A stretch of DNA of 64,000 nucleotides from Marinifilum caeruleilacunae. Its GTDB lineage: Bacteria; Bacteroidota; Bacteroidia; Bacteroidales; Marinifilaceae. The notes beneath the pieces are model-generated. The model had not been told where the DNA came from. It saw nothing but the letters and a program-made list of their open reading frames with translations, and did not search any database. Positions 45,450 through 54,935 of this stretch are shown in pieces. How positions within the stretch are numbered: the stretch's first letter is position 1; each line of letters starts with the position of its first letter. Made by a program: the position numbers and the translations under genes. The stretch lies in the NCBI RefSeq assembly GCF_013141825.1, contig NZ_RZNH01000005.1:118348-182347 (forward strand). Reading direction: 5' to 3'.

Positions 45450-46889
45450 ATGAAAACACGTAACGTAGAAGATACTCAATTTGATTTTTTGGTGTCAGCT
45501 CTTCATCATGGTTCGTTCATTTCTACTTCAGACATTTTAGCGTGGATGAAGGAACAGAATGAAAGAGTGAATAGTGAAATTACGCAGATACCTATTTCTA
45601 AACTGAAGGATTGGACATATAAGGATGATAGAATACGTCATAAGAGTGGTAAATTCTATAGTATTGACGGAATTAACATTAAAACTAATTATGGGATCAC
45701 TCCAGAATGGGATCAACCTATCATAAATCAACCGGAAATTGGATTTCTTGGCTTTATTGTGAAGAAGTTTAATGGTGTAGTTCATTTCTTGATGCAAGCT
45801 AAAATTGAACCTGGAAATTTGAATATTGTTCAGTTATCGCCAACACTACAGGCAACCAGAAGTAATTATACGAGGGTTCATAATGGTGTAGCACCAAACT
45901 ATCTGGAGTATTTTACTGGAAAAATGCCAGTTACCAAACTCGTAGATCAACTACAGTCAGAACAGGGAGCCCGTTTTCTTCAGAAGCGAAACCGAAATAT
46001 CATTATTGAGGTTGCAGAGAATGAAGATATTGAAGTAAAAGAGAATTTTATATGGGTTACTCTTGGTCAGATAAAGGAATTGTTGAGATATCCGAATATA
46101 ATTAATATGGATACTCGAACAGTGATCTCTTGTATTAAATTTGGCAACTATTCGGAATCGACCCTAAGATTGCTTTCAGTTTTTCAAAATCATAATAAAT
46201 TACTTACCTCAAAATCAGAATCATTTCTCTATTCGGTTTTAAGCGCTACTAATCATCTTCACGATACACAGGACATTATTCAATGGATTTCAGCTTTAAA
46301 ATTCAAATATGAATTGGAAGTTTCAAAAATTGGAATATCTGAAATGACATGTTGGAATTATGATGGTGATACTATTCATCATGAAGACAATAAATATTTT
46401 GATGTTATTGGTGTTAATGTGCAGATTGGGAATCGTGAAGTTGTTGCATGGGATCAGCCTATGGTTCGTTCGGCCCAAGAGGGTGTAATGGGATTTCTTG
46501 TTAAAAAAATTAACGGAATCTATCATTTTCTTGTACAGGCAAAGTTAGAGTCAGGGAATTTCGATATTGTGGAAATGGCACCAACAGTCCAATGTCTAAC
46601 AGGAAATTATCGCACAGGTGAGAACGAATATAGTATTCCTTATCTTGAATATTTCTTAGGAGCAAAGACTGAAAATATTTGGTATTCGACACATCAGAGT
46701 GAGGAAGGAGGGCGATTTTTCCAAGAGCAGAACTTGAATTTGATAGTAGAAGTAGGAGATGAATTCCCAATAGATGTTGAAGAAAACTATTGCTGGATGA
46801 CACTAAATCAAATGCTTTCTTTTGTTACATACAACAACTATTTGAACATTGCAGCCCGCAGTTTATTGTCGGCTATTAGTTTTTATTAA
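45450..46889 (+). CDS. NDP-hexose 2,3-dehydratase
   Basis: A 479-residue protein of the EvaA-type hexose 2,3-dehydratase family, built from two homologous halves. Matching segments are GFLGFIVKKFNGVVHFLMQA in the N-half and GVMGFLVKKINGIYHFLVQA in the C-half, each followed by a QLSPT/EMAPT-type string and EYF. The enzyme removes the 2-hydroxyl of dTDP-4-keto-6-deoxyglucose to give a 3,4-diketo-2,6-dideoxy intermediate. The family is best known from antibiotic deoxysugar pathways. It lies 12 bases after the epimerase and 2 bases before the oxidoreductase, strong evidence for a pathway cassette. Confidence 0.9.
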   Translation: MKTRNVEDTQFDFLVSALHHGSFISTSDILAWMKEQNERVNSEITQIPISKLKDWTYKDDRIRHKSGKFYSIDGINIKTNYGITPEWDQPIINQPEIGFLGFIVKKFNGVVHFLMQAKIEPGNLNIVQLSPTLQATRSNYTRVHNGVAPNYLEYFTGKMPVTKLVDQLQSEQGARFLQKRNRNIIIEVAENEDIEVKENFIWVTLGQIKELLRYPNIINMDTRTVISCIKFGNYSESTLRLLSVFQNHNKLLTSKSESFLYSVLSATNHLHDTQDIIQWISALKFKYELEVSKIGISEMTCWNYDGDTIHHEDNKYFDVIGVNVQIGNREVVAWDQPMVRSAQEGVMGFLVKKINGIYHFLVQAKLESGNFDIVEMAPTVQCLTGNYRTGENEYSIPYLEYFLGAKTENIWYSTHQSEEGGRFFQEQNLNLIVEVGDEFPIDVEENYCWMTLNQMLSFVTYNNYLNIAARSLLSAISFY

Positions 46890-46891
46890 TT

Positions 46892-47947
46892 ATGATACGT
46901 ATTGGTATAATCTGTCCTTCCGAAATAGCTTTTAGAAGGTTCATGCCTGCATTGAAAAAGGCAAATGGTAAATTTGAGTTTGTTGGTATTGCGGTAGCCA
47001 GTCCAGAAGAATGGTTCGGAAATTTGTATGGCATAAGCAATAATGCTATTACAGAGCAACAAAGAAGTGAAAGGGAAAAAGCAGAATCTTTCATTGAGAT
47101 TTATGGAGGTAGAATCTTTAATAGTTATAAATCAATATTGGAGTCTGAGTCCATTGACGCCATTTATATCCCTCTACCACCTGCGTTGCATTACAAGTGG
47201 GCCAAAATGGCTTTGAGGTATGGTAAACATGTTTTTGTGGAGAAACCATCTACTACATGTGCTGAAGAAACAGCAGACTTGATCAAGATTGCAAAAGAAA
47301 AAGGATTGACTCTCCATGAAAATTACATGTTCGTCTATCATAGGCAGTTGAGAGAAATCCAAGACGTTGTTGAGAGTGGTGAGATTGGAGATATCCGCCT
47401 ATATAGGATCTCATTTGGATTTCCTCGTAGGGCACCTAATGATTTTCGTTACATAAAGTCATTAGGTGGAGGCGCATTACTTGATGCAGGTGGTTATACA
47501 ATTAAATATGCAACATATTTGATAGGGCAAACAGCTAAACTTACTACAGCTCAGGTTAACTACATAGATGAATTTGAAGTAGATATGTTTGGTTCTGCTA
47601 CTATGGTAAATCATGAAGGTGTCACAGCACAATTGGCATTTGGTATGGATAACGATTATAAATGCGAAATTGAAATATGGGGAAGTAATGGAACAATAAC
47701 ATCTAACCGCATATTAACAGCACCTCCAAATTTTGTTCCGAGTTATACGTTAAAGAAAAATCAGGAATTAGAGACCCGTGATTTGTCATCAGATGATACT
47801 TTTGAAAAATCTATTGAGTGTTTTTATCAATGTATAAATGATGAATCAAAAAGAGTTGATAATTATCTTATAATTCAAAGGCAGGCAGATTTAATATCAC
47901 AGTTTAAAAAATTAGCAGTATATCAAGGTGAACAAGACGAAAGATGA
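46892..47947 (+). CDS. Gfo/Idh/MocA oxidoreductase, probable NDP-hexose 3-ketoreductase
   Basis: A 351-residue oxidoreductase with the dinucleotide-binding N-terminus IRIGIICPSEIAFRRFMPAL, the Gfo/Idh/MocA signature VFVEKPSTT (about residues 115-123) and GGALLDAGGYTIKYATYL downstream, where the active-site region of the family lies. It starts two bases after the 2,3-dehydratase stop, and in deoxysugar pathways the unstable 3,4-diketo product is immediately reduced by a 3-ketoreductase of this family. The stereochemistry of the product cannot be told. Confidence 0.88.
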   Translation: MIRIGIICPSEIAFRRFMPALKKANGKFEFVGIAVASPEEWFGNLYGISNNAITEQQRSEREKAESFIEIYGGRIFNSYKSILESESIDAIYIPLPPALHYKWAKMALRYGKHVFVEKPSTTCAEETADLIKIAKEKGLTLHENYMFVYHRQLREIQDVVESGEIGDIRLYRISFGFPRRAPNDFRYIKSLGGGALLDAGGYTIKYATYLIGQTAKLTTAQVNYIDEFEVDMFGSATMVNHEGVTAQLAFGMDNDYKCEIEIWGSNGTITSNRILTAPPNFVPSYTLKKNQELETRDLSSDDTFEKSIECFYQCINDESKRVDNYLIIQRQADLISQFKKLAVYQGEQDER

Positions 47948-47998
47948 CAATAGCCTTTGGAATAAAGATGTACAGCATTTTATGAATTAAAAAGATTT

Positions 47999-49126
47999 AT
48001 GGCAAAAAAGAAAATTTGTATTTTTGGAGGGGGGTCAATGTATAGGTTGCCAATATATAATGTAATGGCAAAAGAACTGGATTGTGATTTCTATATTTGT
48101 GAAGATGATCCTTCAAAAGGCATAAAAACATATGATTATTCTCAATTGATCAATTATCGAGATTCTCTTCTACCCCGTTCTATAGTTGGTAATTTTTATT
48201 GGCTGAAAAATGCGGTTAGTCTTATCAATAAACCGTATGATTTATATATTGTGGGAGGGCCATTTTGCTTGTCGTATTGGGTGCTGATTTTACTGACAAA
48301 ATTTAGTAGAAAAAATGTTGCTTCTTGGTCTCATGGTATCTATGGTCGAGAAAAAAAACTTAGGAAACTAATTAAAACCTGGTACTATAAGCTGTGTGAC
48401 ATTAATTTTGTTTACAATGAAAGGGCTATAAAATTAATGACAGAATGTGGGGTACAGAAAAAAAAGATAATTAGTGTTGGTAATTCTCTAGATACAGATG
48501 AAGATTTGCGTGTCCGTAAGTCATTAATAAAGAGTGATATATTTAGGGAGTATTTCAATAATGATTTTCCGACGCTAATTTTTGTCGGAAGGGTAACAAA
48601 AGAAAAGCGCCTGGACATGATTATTGATAGCATGAAGATTTTAAATGCTAAGGGCGTATACCTTAATTTCGTAGTTGTAGGAAAAGATATTGATGGGGTT
48701 AATTTAAATGATCTTGTGAAGTTAAATGGACTTGAAAAATATGTGTATTTATATGGACCTTGCTACGATAATACAATCTTGGGAAATCTTTTTTATAATG
48801 CCGATGTATGCGTTTCACCTGGAAATGTTGGATTAACAGCAATTAGTGCAATGACTTTTGGCTGTCCTGTAATTACACATGGCGATTTTAGTTATCAAGG
48901 ACCTGAATTCGAGGCAATCAATCCAAATTTCACTGGAGATTTCTTTAGGCAAGGTGATGTGGAAGATCTTGCAAACGTGATTCAAAAATGGCTTGATAAT
49001 ACAAATTCAAAAAAACGTGAAGAAATAAGGATAAATACTTTCAGTGAAGTGGATAACCGCTGGAATATTTATAGTGAAGTGCAGGCTTTTAAACAATCAC
49101 TAACTTCTTTTTATAATAATTTGTAA
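47999..49126 (+). CDS. Glycosyltransferase family 4-like protein (1)
   Basis: A 375-residue GT-B glycosyltransferase. N-terminal Rossmann-like start KKKICIFGGGSMYRLPIYNV; C-terminal donor-binding domain with TLIFVGRVTKEKRLDMIIDS and a late segment NADVCVSPGNVGLTAISAMT, where retaining GT4 enzymes carry E-x7-E. The second glutamate is not obvious here, so the match is to a divergent GT4 member. It adds one sugar to the lipid-linked unit; donor unknown. A 51-base gap separates it from the ketoreductase gene. Confidence 0.82.
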   Translation: MAKKKICIFGGGSMYRLPIYNVMAKELDCDFYICEDDPSKGIKTYDYSQLINYRDSLLPRSIVGNFYWLKNAVSLINKPYDLYIVGGPFCLSYWVLILLTKFSRKNVASWSHGIYGREKKLRKLIKTWYYKLCDINFVYNERAIKLMTECGVQKKKIISVGNSLDTDEDLRVRKSLIKSDIFREYFNNDFPTLIFVGRVTKEKRLDMIIDSMKILNAKGVYLNFVVVGKDIDGVNLNDLVKLNGLEKYVYLYGPCYDNTILGNLFYNADVCVSPGNVGLTAISAMTFGCPVITHGDFSYQGPEFEAINPNFTGDFFRQGDVEDLANVIQKWLDNTNSKKREEIRINTFSEVDNRWNIYSEVQAFKQSLTSFYNNL

Positions 49127-49242
49127 TACTTATTCCTAGTTATAAAATTTAACTGAAATAAATTGCGATATGAATTGTTAGCCTGTCTGAAGTAGCTTAA
49201 AATTATTGTAACAGAAATCTAAACACTATATACTATCGATTA

Positions 49243-50361
49243 ATGATAAATAAAGACAAGAAAATATTGATTATATCAGCATGGCTACCAGGGGGAGGTG
49301 TTGAAACGGTAATTTCAAACTTTAGTAGGATAATGTCCGCCAAAGGATATGAAATTAAAGTTGTATCATTATCTGATTATTTAGAATGGAATTGGTTCGA
49401 AAACAAGGAGTTTACTATTTCCTTTTACCCTGTATTTAAAAAGGAAAATGAAATTAATATATTTAATGCAATATCAAATTTCAGAAAAGTATATAAAATT
49501 TTACAAAAGGAAATTAAAGAATACTCACCTTCAAATATTTTAATTACTCATACTCTTTTAGGGTTATTTGTAAGGAAGTTAAAAAGTCATTTTGATACTA
49601 GTATATATTATTGGCCAATGAATACTGTTTTCAATACCAATACACAAGGGAACAAAATGTTTAATCATATTTATAGCTTCCTCAAAAGGAAATATGTATG
49701 GTATATGGTGAAGCCTTTTGATGGGGCGATTTGCATTAGTAGCCAGATTCAGGAACAATTATCTTATATAGATGAAACACCAGCATTTCTTACCTTTGCT
49801 CCGGTAAATCAAAGAACCCAAATTGCACTAAATGAATCTCCTGGCTCACCGCACTTTATTTTTATTGGACGTATCGATCAGAGGAAAAACTTATGCTTTT
49901 TGTTAGAGTCGTTAGCGCAAATAAAATTAGATAATTGGAAGTTAGACATTGTTGGAGAGGGGCCAGAAAAAGAAAGGGCATTTGAATTATCTAAAAGTTT
50001 AGGAATACAAGATAATATAAACTGGATTGGGTTGAGATTTCCACCATTTAGTGAAAAACCCAGTTACACTTCTATAATAATGACTTCATTATCTGAGGGA
50101 TTTCCCATGGTAATAATTGATGCATTATTATCCGGTATACCAGTAATTTGCCCATCTCATTTATCGATATATAATGACGCAATTTTAGAAAGTGAAAATG
50201 GCTATGGATACGAAGAAAATTCTCATGAATCCTTGAAACATGTTATTGAGAAAATATATTATCAAAGAGAAGTTTATAATGGGAAGCATATTTCTGAACA
50301 ATGCCTAAATAATTTTGGAGATAATGAATTCTTTAAGCGATTCCTGGAAATTCTCAATTAA
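49243..50361 (+). CDS. Glycosyltransferase family 4 (2)
   Basis: A 372-residue GT-B protein. The N-terminus shows ILIISAWLPGGGVETVISNF, the glycine-rich acceptor loop of GT4 enzymes, and the C-terminal domain has FIFIGRIDQRKNLCFLLESL and EGFPMVIIDALLSGIPVICP, matching the E-x7-E-type donor site with D in the second position. Highly AT-rich: the line starting 49441 has 9 G+C in 60 bases. Preceded by a 116-base gap without identifiable features. Donor and linkage unknown. Confidence 0.88.
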   Translation: MINKDKKILIISAWLPGGGVETVISNFSRIMSAKGYEIKVVSLSDYLEWNWFENKEFTISFYPVFKKENEINIFNAISNFRKVYKILQKEIKEYSPSNILITHTLLGLFVRKLKSHFDTSIYYWPMNTVFNTNTQGNKMFNHIYSFLKRKYVWYMVKPFDGAICISSQIQEQLSYIDETPAFLTFAPVNQRTQIALNESPGSPHFIFIGRIDQRKNLCFLLESLAQIKLDNWKLDIVGEGPEKERAFELSKSLGIQDNINWIGLRFPPFSEKPSYTSIIMTSLSEGFPMVIIDALLSGIPVICPSHLSIYNDAILESENGYGYEENSHESLKHVIEKIYYQREVYNGKHISEQCLNNFGDNEFFKRFLEILN

Positions 50362-50416
50362 TAATAAAAATCAAAGTTTAATTAGAATTCCATATTTAAA
50401 GAAATAGGAAACAAAA

Positions 50417-51568
50417 ATGAGAAAAAAAGATATTTTACACATTTATGCAGGTTCTGCGGGTAGTGCTGGAAGTTATATAAGAGAGTTATTTTTGGGATTA
50501 CAGCCTAATTTTGATCAAGAGCTTGTTGTCAATTATTATTATCCTCTTTCATATGGAGAGGCAAAAAGGCGTTTTTATCGCTTTTCTGAGCTTTCATCTC
50601 CTTTTAAGTATAAGAACAGAAAAATTCGATTGATAATTAGATATTTTGAGTTGTTGTTTACTTTATTATATTCATATATTTATTTAATTCGCTATAAAGT
50701 TTCTTTTCTAAACTATAACCTGACGTCTGATCTATTTGTTGAGTACCTATTTTTAAAAATTGTTAAGGTAACCACAAAAACTAGTGTACTTATTACTTGT
50801 CATGATGTTGTTCCTTTTGGCACGGATGACGAAGTTGGCTTAAAAAAGAAGATATTAAGAAAAAAAATGTTCTTTGATTTAGCTGATTTCTTGATTGTAC
50901 ACAATGAATCTTCAAGGAATGATTTACAAAAACATTTTCAAATAGCTGATAAGGTTATTCAGTATCCTTTTCCAATAATGAGTTTGAAGAATGATGATCT
51001 TTTAAAGAAGAAAACCGATGGAATTATAAAATTTGGGATGATAGGTCATATTCGAAATGAAAAAGGATTAGATATATTAATCGATGCTTGGCGTCATTTT
51101 TATAAAACAGATAAAAATGTTGAGCTTATAATTGCAGGGAATTTTGCAACGTCAGATGCCTATAATCTTAGTACTTTTAATGATTTATCAATTAAGGTAA
51201 TCCCTTCATTCCTAAGTGATGACCGGTACAAGCAATTAATTGAAGAATTAGATGTAGTTATTTTACCGTACAAGAGAGGAACAAATAGTGGAATTCCATC
51301 TAGTGTTATATCTTTAGATTCGTTGTTGATTACATCTGATATACCTATGTTTAAATGTAATCCGTTAATCCCTGAAGGTTTCCAATTTGAATCCCTGAAT
51401 GCTATTAGTTTAGCAGAGAAGATGGATTGGTTGTGTTCATTGACAGAAGAGGAAAGACAATCTTATAGAACTAAAAACACGAATCAATTAATGAATTACC
51501 GTAGTTTATTTATTGAAACAACGAATCAAGTTTACGCAAACCTTATTAATAATACTAAAGATGTTTAA
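50417..51568 (+). CDS. Glycosyltransferase family 4-like protein (3)
   Basis: A 383-residue GT-B protein. N-terminus ILHIYAGSAGSAGSYIRELF, middle ITCHDVVPFGTDDEVGLKKK, donor domain IKFGMIGHIRNEKGLDILID and VVILPYKRGTNSGIPSSVIS. The last eight bases (ATGTTTAA) overlap the start of the following FnlA gene, implying translational coupling across the boundary between the variable central part and the conserved FucNAc module. Confidence 0.83.
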   Translation: MRKKDILHIYAGSAGSAGSYIRELFLGLQPNFDQELVVNYYYPLSYGEAKRRFYRFSELSSPFKYKNRKIRLIIRYFELLFTLLYSYIYLIRYKVSFLNYNLTSDLFVEYLFLKIVKVTTKTSVLITCHDVVPFGTDDEVGLKKKILRKKMFFDLADFLIVHNESSRNDLQKHFQIADKVIQYPFPIMSLKNDDLLKKKTDGIIKFGMIGHIRNEKGLDILIDAWRHFYKTDKNVELIIAGNFATSDAYNLSTFNDLSIKVIPSFLSDDRYKQLIEELDVVILPYKRGTNSGIPSSVISLDSLLITSDIPMFKCNPLIPEGFQFESLNAISLAEKMDWLCSLTEEERQSYRTKNTNQLMNYRSLFIETTNQVYANLINNTKDV

Positions 51569-52598
51569 AAATAAAACACTTCTAATTACAGGTGGTACCG
51601 GTTCTTTTGGCAACGCCGTATTAAACCGCTTCTTAGATTCAGATATTAAAGAAATTCGAATTTTTTCCAGAGATGAGAAAAAGCAAGATGATATGCGCCA
51701 CAACTTACAAAATCCGAAAGTAAAATTTTACATCGGAGATGTAAGAGATCGTCGTTCTGTTGATTTGGCCATGATAGGTGTTGACTATGTCTTTGCAGCT
51801 GCTGCACTTAAGCAAGTTCCATCTTGTGAATTTTTTCCAATGCAGGCAGTTAAAACCAATGTGGATGGTACTGACAATGTGATTCAGTCAGCGATTGCAC
51901 ATGGAGTAGAAAATGTAGTTGTACTCTCAACAGATAAAGCGGCTTATCCAATCAATGCAATGGGTATAAGCAAGGCCATGATGGAAAAGGTGGCCATTGC
52001 TCATGGTAGAGCACTGGGTACTGAGGCTAAAACTACCATTTGCTGTACTCGTTATGGGAATGTAATGGCAAGTAGAGGTTCTGTGATTCCATTGTGGGTA
52101 GATCAAATCAAAGCTGGTAATCCTATAACCATTACAGATCCTAACATGACTCGTTTCATGATGACTTTGGATGATGCTGTTGATTTGGTAATATATGCAT
52201 TTCAAAACGGTGAAAATGGAGATCTGTTCGTTCAGAAAGCTCCTGCTGCAACTTTATCTGTATTGGCCGAATCATTGAAACAATTGTATCAGACAGATAC
52301 TGAAGTGAAAACCATTGGTACTCGTCACGGAGAGAAATTGTATGAAACTTTAGTAACAAGAGAAGAGATGGCAAAAGCCATTGATATGGGAGATTATTTC
52401 AGAATACCTTGTGACACAAGAGATTTGAACTACGATAAATATTTCAAGGAAGGTGACGAAGAATTGTCCAAAATTGAAGATTATCACTCTCACAATACCA
52501 ATCCACTGGATGTGGAAGGAATGAAGAAATTGTTGTTGAAATTGGATTTCATTCGTGAGGATGTATTGGTAGGAAAAGATGAACCTGTTAATATGTAA
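51561..52598 (+). CDS. fnlA: UDP-N-acetylglucosamine 4,6-dehydratase/5-epimerase (FnlA/CapE)
   Basis: A 345-residue soluble SDR starting at ATG 51561, eight bases inside the previous gene; a longer frame upstream is not needed. NAD loop TGGTGSFGNAVL (10-21), and the catalytic triplet DKAAYPINAMGISK with Asp125/Lys126, Met134 and Lys138, the Met-x3-Lys variant diagnostic for UDP-GlcNAc 5-inverting 4,6-dehydratases. First step of UDP-L-FucNAc synthesis. The next two genes complete the pathway. Confidence 0.92.
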   Translation: MFKNKTLLITGGTGSFGNAVLNRFLDSDIKEIRIFSRDEKKQDDMRHNLQNPKVKFYIGDVRDRRSVDLAMIGVDYVFAAAALKQVPSCEFFPMQAVKTNVDGTDNVIQSAIAHGVENVVVLSTDKAAYPINAMGISKAMMEKVAIAHGRALGTEAKTTICCTRYGNVMASRGSVIPLWVDQIKAGNPITITDPNMTRFMMTLDDAVDLVIYAFQNGENGDLFVQKAPAATLSVLAESLKQLYQTDTEVKTIGTRHGEKLYETLVTREEMAKAIDMGDYFRIPCDTRDLNYDKYFKEGDEELSKIEDYHSHNTNPLDVEGMKKLLLKLDFIREDVLVGKDEPVNM

Positions 52599-52609
52599 TA
52601 TTTTAAGAT

Positions 52610-53752
52610 ATGAAGATATTAGTAACAGGCGCCAAAGGATTTATAGGTAAAAACTTAGTTGCTCAGCTAAGAAATATTCAAGAAGGAAAGGACAAAACTT
52701 ACACACTTGATCCGAACTTTGAAATATTAGTGTGCGATATTGATACAGATGACAAACTATTGGATGAATATTGTAAGGAAGCAACATTCATTTACAACCT
52801 TGCAGGAATCAATCGTCCGGAAAATGAATCTGAGTTTATGGAGGGGAATTGCGATTTTGCCAGCCAACTCTTAAATTCATTAAAAAAACATAAGAATACT
52901 TGTCCGGTGATGATTTCATCATCTACTCAGGCTATTTTGGATAATGTTTATGGAAAGTCGAAAAAGGCTGGTGAGGACGTAATATTTCAATATGCTAAGG
53001 AAACAGGTGCTAAAGTTCTAGTATACCGTTTTCCAAATGTATTTGGGAAATGGTGTAAGCCGAATTACAATTCTGCTGTGGCAACCTTTTGTCACAACAT
53101 AGCACATGGTTTGGATATTACAGTTTCAGATAGATCTTACCAAATGACTTTGGTATATATTGATGATGTGCTTAAAGAATTAATTCATGCTTTGGAGGGG
53201 AAAGAAAATAGAGATGGTGAATTTTGTGCTGTTCCTGTAACTCATCCAATCAGCCTGGGAGAGATTGTTGATTTGCTTTATTCATTTAAGAGTAGTCGTA
53301 AAGATCTGTCAGTGGCAAAAATGAATGATTCTTTTGCCAAAAAGCTATACTCCACCTATTTAAGCTATTTGCCTACTGAAGAATTTTCTTATCCATTGAA
53401 AATGAATGTGGATAATCGAGGGTCATTTACTGAAATGTTAAGAAGCGAGGATAGGGGGCAGGTATCTGTGAATATATCAAAACCAGGAATCGTAAAGGGT
53501 AACCATTGGCATCATACTAAAAATGAAAAATTTTTGGTAGTTAGTGGTCAAGGAGTGATTCGCTTCCGAAAAATCGATGAAGAAAAAATTCACGAATATT
53601 TTGTTTCAGGTGACAAATTGGAGGTTGTAGATATACCAGTTGGATATACACACAACATTGAAAACTTAGGAGAAAACGATATGGTTACCGTAATGTGGGT
53701 GAATGAACCATTTGATCCTGACGCTCCTGATACTTTTTACCTGGAGGTGTAA
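52610..53752 (+). CDS. fnlB: UDP-2-acetamido-2,6-dideoxy-hexose reductase (FnlB/CapF), SDR plus cupin
   Basis: A 380-residue two-domain protein: SDR reductase domain (VTGAKGFIGKNLV, 5-17; YGKSKKAGEDV with the Tyr/Lys pair) and a C-terminal cupin of about 110 residues with metal ligands in GNHWHHTKNEKFLV. This fusion is diagnostic of CapF, which reduces the 4-keto sugar to UDP-6-deoxy-L-talNAc; the cupin mediates an additional step or stabilises the dimer. It lies 11 bases after fnlA. Confidence 0.93.
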   Translation: MKILVTGAKGFIGKNLVAQLRNIQEGKDKTYTLDPNFEILVCDIDTDDKLLDEYCKEATFIYNLAGINRPENESEFMEGNCDFASQLLNSLKKHKNTCPVMISSSTQAILDNVYGKSKKAGEDVIFQYAKETGAKVLVYRFPNVFGKWCKPNYNSAVATFCHNIAHGLDITVSDRSYQMTLVYIDDVLKELIHALEGKENRDGEFCAVPVTHPISLGEIVDLLYSFKSSRKDLSVAKMNDSFAKKLYSTYLSYLPTEEFSYPLKMNVDNRGSFTEMLRSEDRGQVSVNISKPGIVKGNHWHHTKNEKFLVVSGQGVIRFRKIDEEKIHEYFVSGDKLEVVDIPVGYTHNIENLGENDMVTVMWVNEPFDPDAPDTFYLEV

Positions 53753-53796
53753 ACAAGTAATCATCACCCAATTTTTTTCCGCAAAAAATAAATCGA

Positions 53797-54927
53797 ATGA
53801 ATAAATTAAAAGTTGTAACAGTAGTAGGAACCCGTCCGGAAATTATCCGTTTATCAAGGGTGTTGTTAAAATTAGATGCTACTGAAAGTATCGATCATAT
53901 ATTAGTGCATACGGGTCAGAATTATGACTACGAGTTAAACGAAGTCTTTTTCCAGGACCTGGGCTTAAGAAAGCCTGATTATTTTTTGAACGCCGCTGGT
54001 GGGAATGCAACGGTTACTGCAGGTAAAATTTTGATGAATATCGATCCTGTTTTGGAAGAGATCCAACCAGATGCTTTCTTGGTACTGGGAGATACAAACT
54101 CTTGTCTATGTGCCATAGCCGCAAAGAAACGTAAAATTCCTATATTCCATATGGAAGCTGGGAACCGTTGTTTTGATCAACGTGTTCCAGAAGAAACCAA
54201 TCGCAAGATTGTAGACCATGTGGCAGACATTAACTTAACCTATAGCTCTATTGCCAGAGAATACTTGTTAAGAGAGGGATTGTCGGCAGATAGAGTAATT
54301 AAAACAGGTTCACCAATCTATGAAGTAGTTCATGCCTATAAAGAAAAAATTGAAGGATCTGATGTCCTATCTAGGTTGGATTTAAAAGAGGGAGAATATT
54401 TCCTGGTGTCGGCACATAGGGAAGAGAATATCAACTCAGATAACTTTTCTAATTTGGTGAAAAGTTTGAATGCAGTGGCTGATAAATATCAAATGCCAGT
54501 TATTGTTTCGACCCACCCACGTACTCGTAACAGAATAAACGAAACGGGTGTTGAGTTTAATTCATTGATTCAATTGATGAAACCTTTAGGATTTCATGAT
54601 TATAACCATTTGCAAATGAAAGCAAAGACTGTACTTTCTGATAGTGGTACCATTTCCGAAGAATCTTCTATCATGAACTTTCCAGCTTTAAATATCCGTG
54701 AGGCTCATGAACGCCCTGAGGCAATGGAAGAGGCTTCAGTAATGATGGTAGGATTGAATCCGGAAAGAATTATGCAAGGATTAGTAGTTCTTGATTCTCA
54801 AAAAAGAGGAATGGATCGCAATCTGAGACCTGTATATGATTACTCGATGCCGAATGTTTCAGATAAAGTGGTTAGAATAATCATGTCTTATACAGACTAT
54901 GTGAATCGTGTAGTATGGTCTAAGTAG
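53797..54927 (+). CDS. fnlC: UDP-N-acetylglucosamine 2-epimerase family (FnlC/CapG)
   Basis: A 376-residue WecB-fold epimerase: VVGTRPEIIRLSRVL (5-19), HTGQNYDYELNEVFF, HMEAGNRCFDQRVPEE with active-site acids and the histidine-rich HREENIN block, and SDSGTISEESSIMNFPA. In this position after fnlA and fnlB it performs the final 2-epimerisation to UDP-L-FucNAc rather than making UDP-ManNAc. It lies 44 bases after fnlB. The same order, fnlABC, is known from enterobacterial O-antigen loci. Confidence 0.93.
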   Translation: MNKLKVVTVVGTRPEIIRLSRVLLKLDATESIDHILVHTGQNYDYELNEVFFQDLGLRKPDYFLNAAGGNATVTAGKILMNIDPVLEEIQPDAFLVLGDTNSCLCAIAAKKRKIPIFHMEAGNRCFDQRVPEETNRKIVDHVADINLTYSSIAREYLLREGLSADRVIKTGSPIYEVVHAYKEKIEGSDVLSRLDLKEGEYFLVSAHREENINSDNFSNLVKSLNAVADKYQMPVIVSTHPRTRNRINETGVEFNSLIQLMKPLGFHDYNHLQMKAKTVLSDSGTISEESSIMNFPALNIREAHERPEAMEEASVMMVGLNPERIMQGLVVLDSQKRGMDRNLRPVYDYSMPNVSDKVVRIIMSYTDYVNRVVWSK

Positions 54928-54935
54928 TTGGTATT

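Noticed and set aside
47999-51568. Assigning exact donor sugars to the glycosyltransferases
   Set aside because: GT4-family sequences do not reveal donor or linkage; only the WbuB-like enzyme has contextual support.
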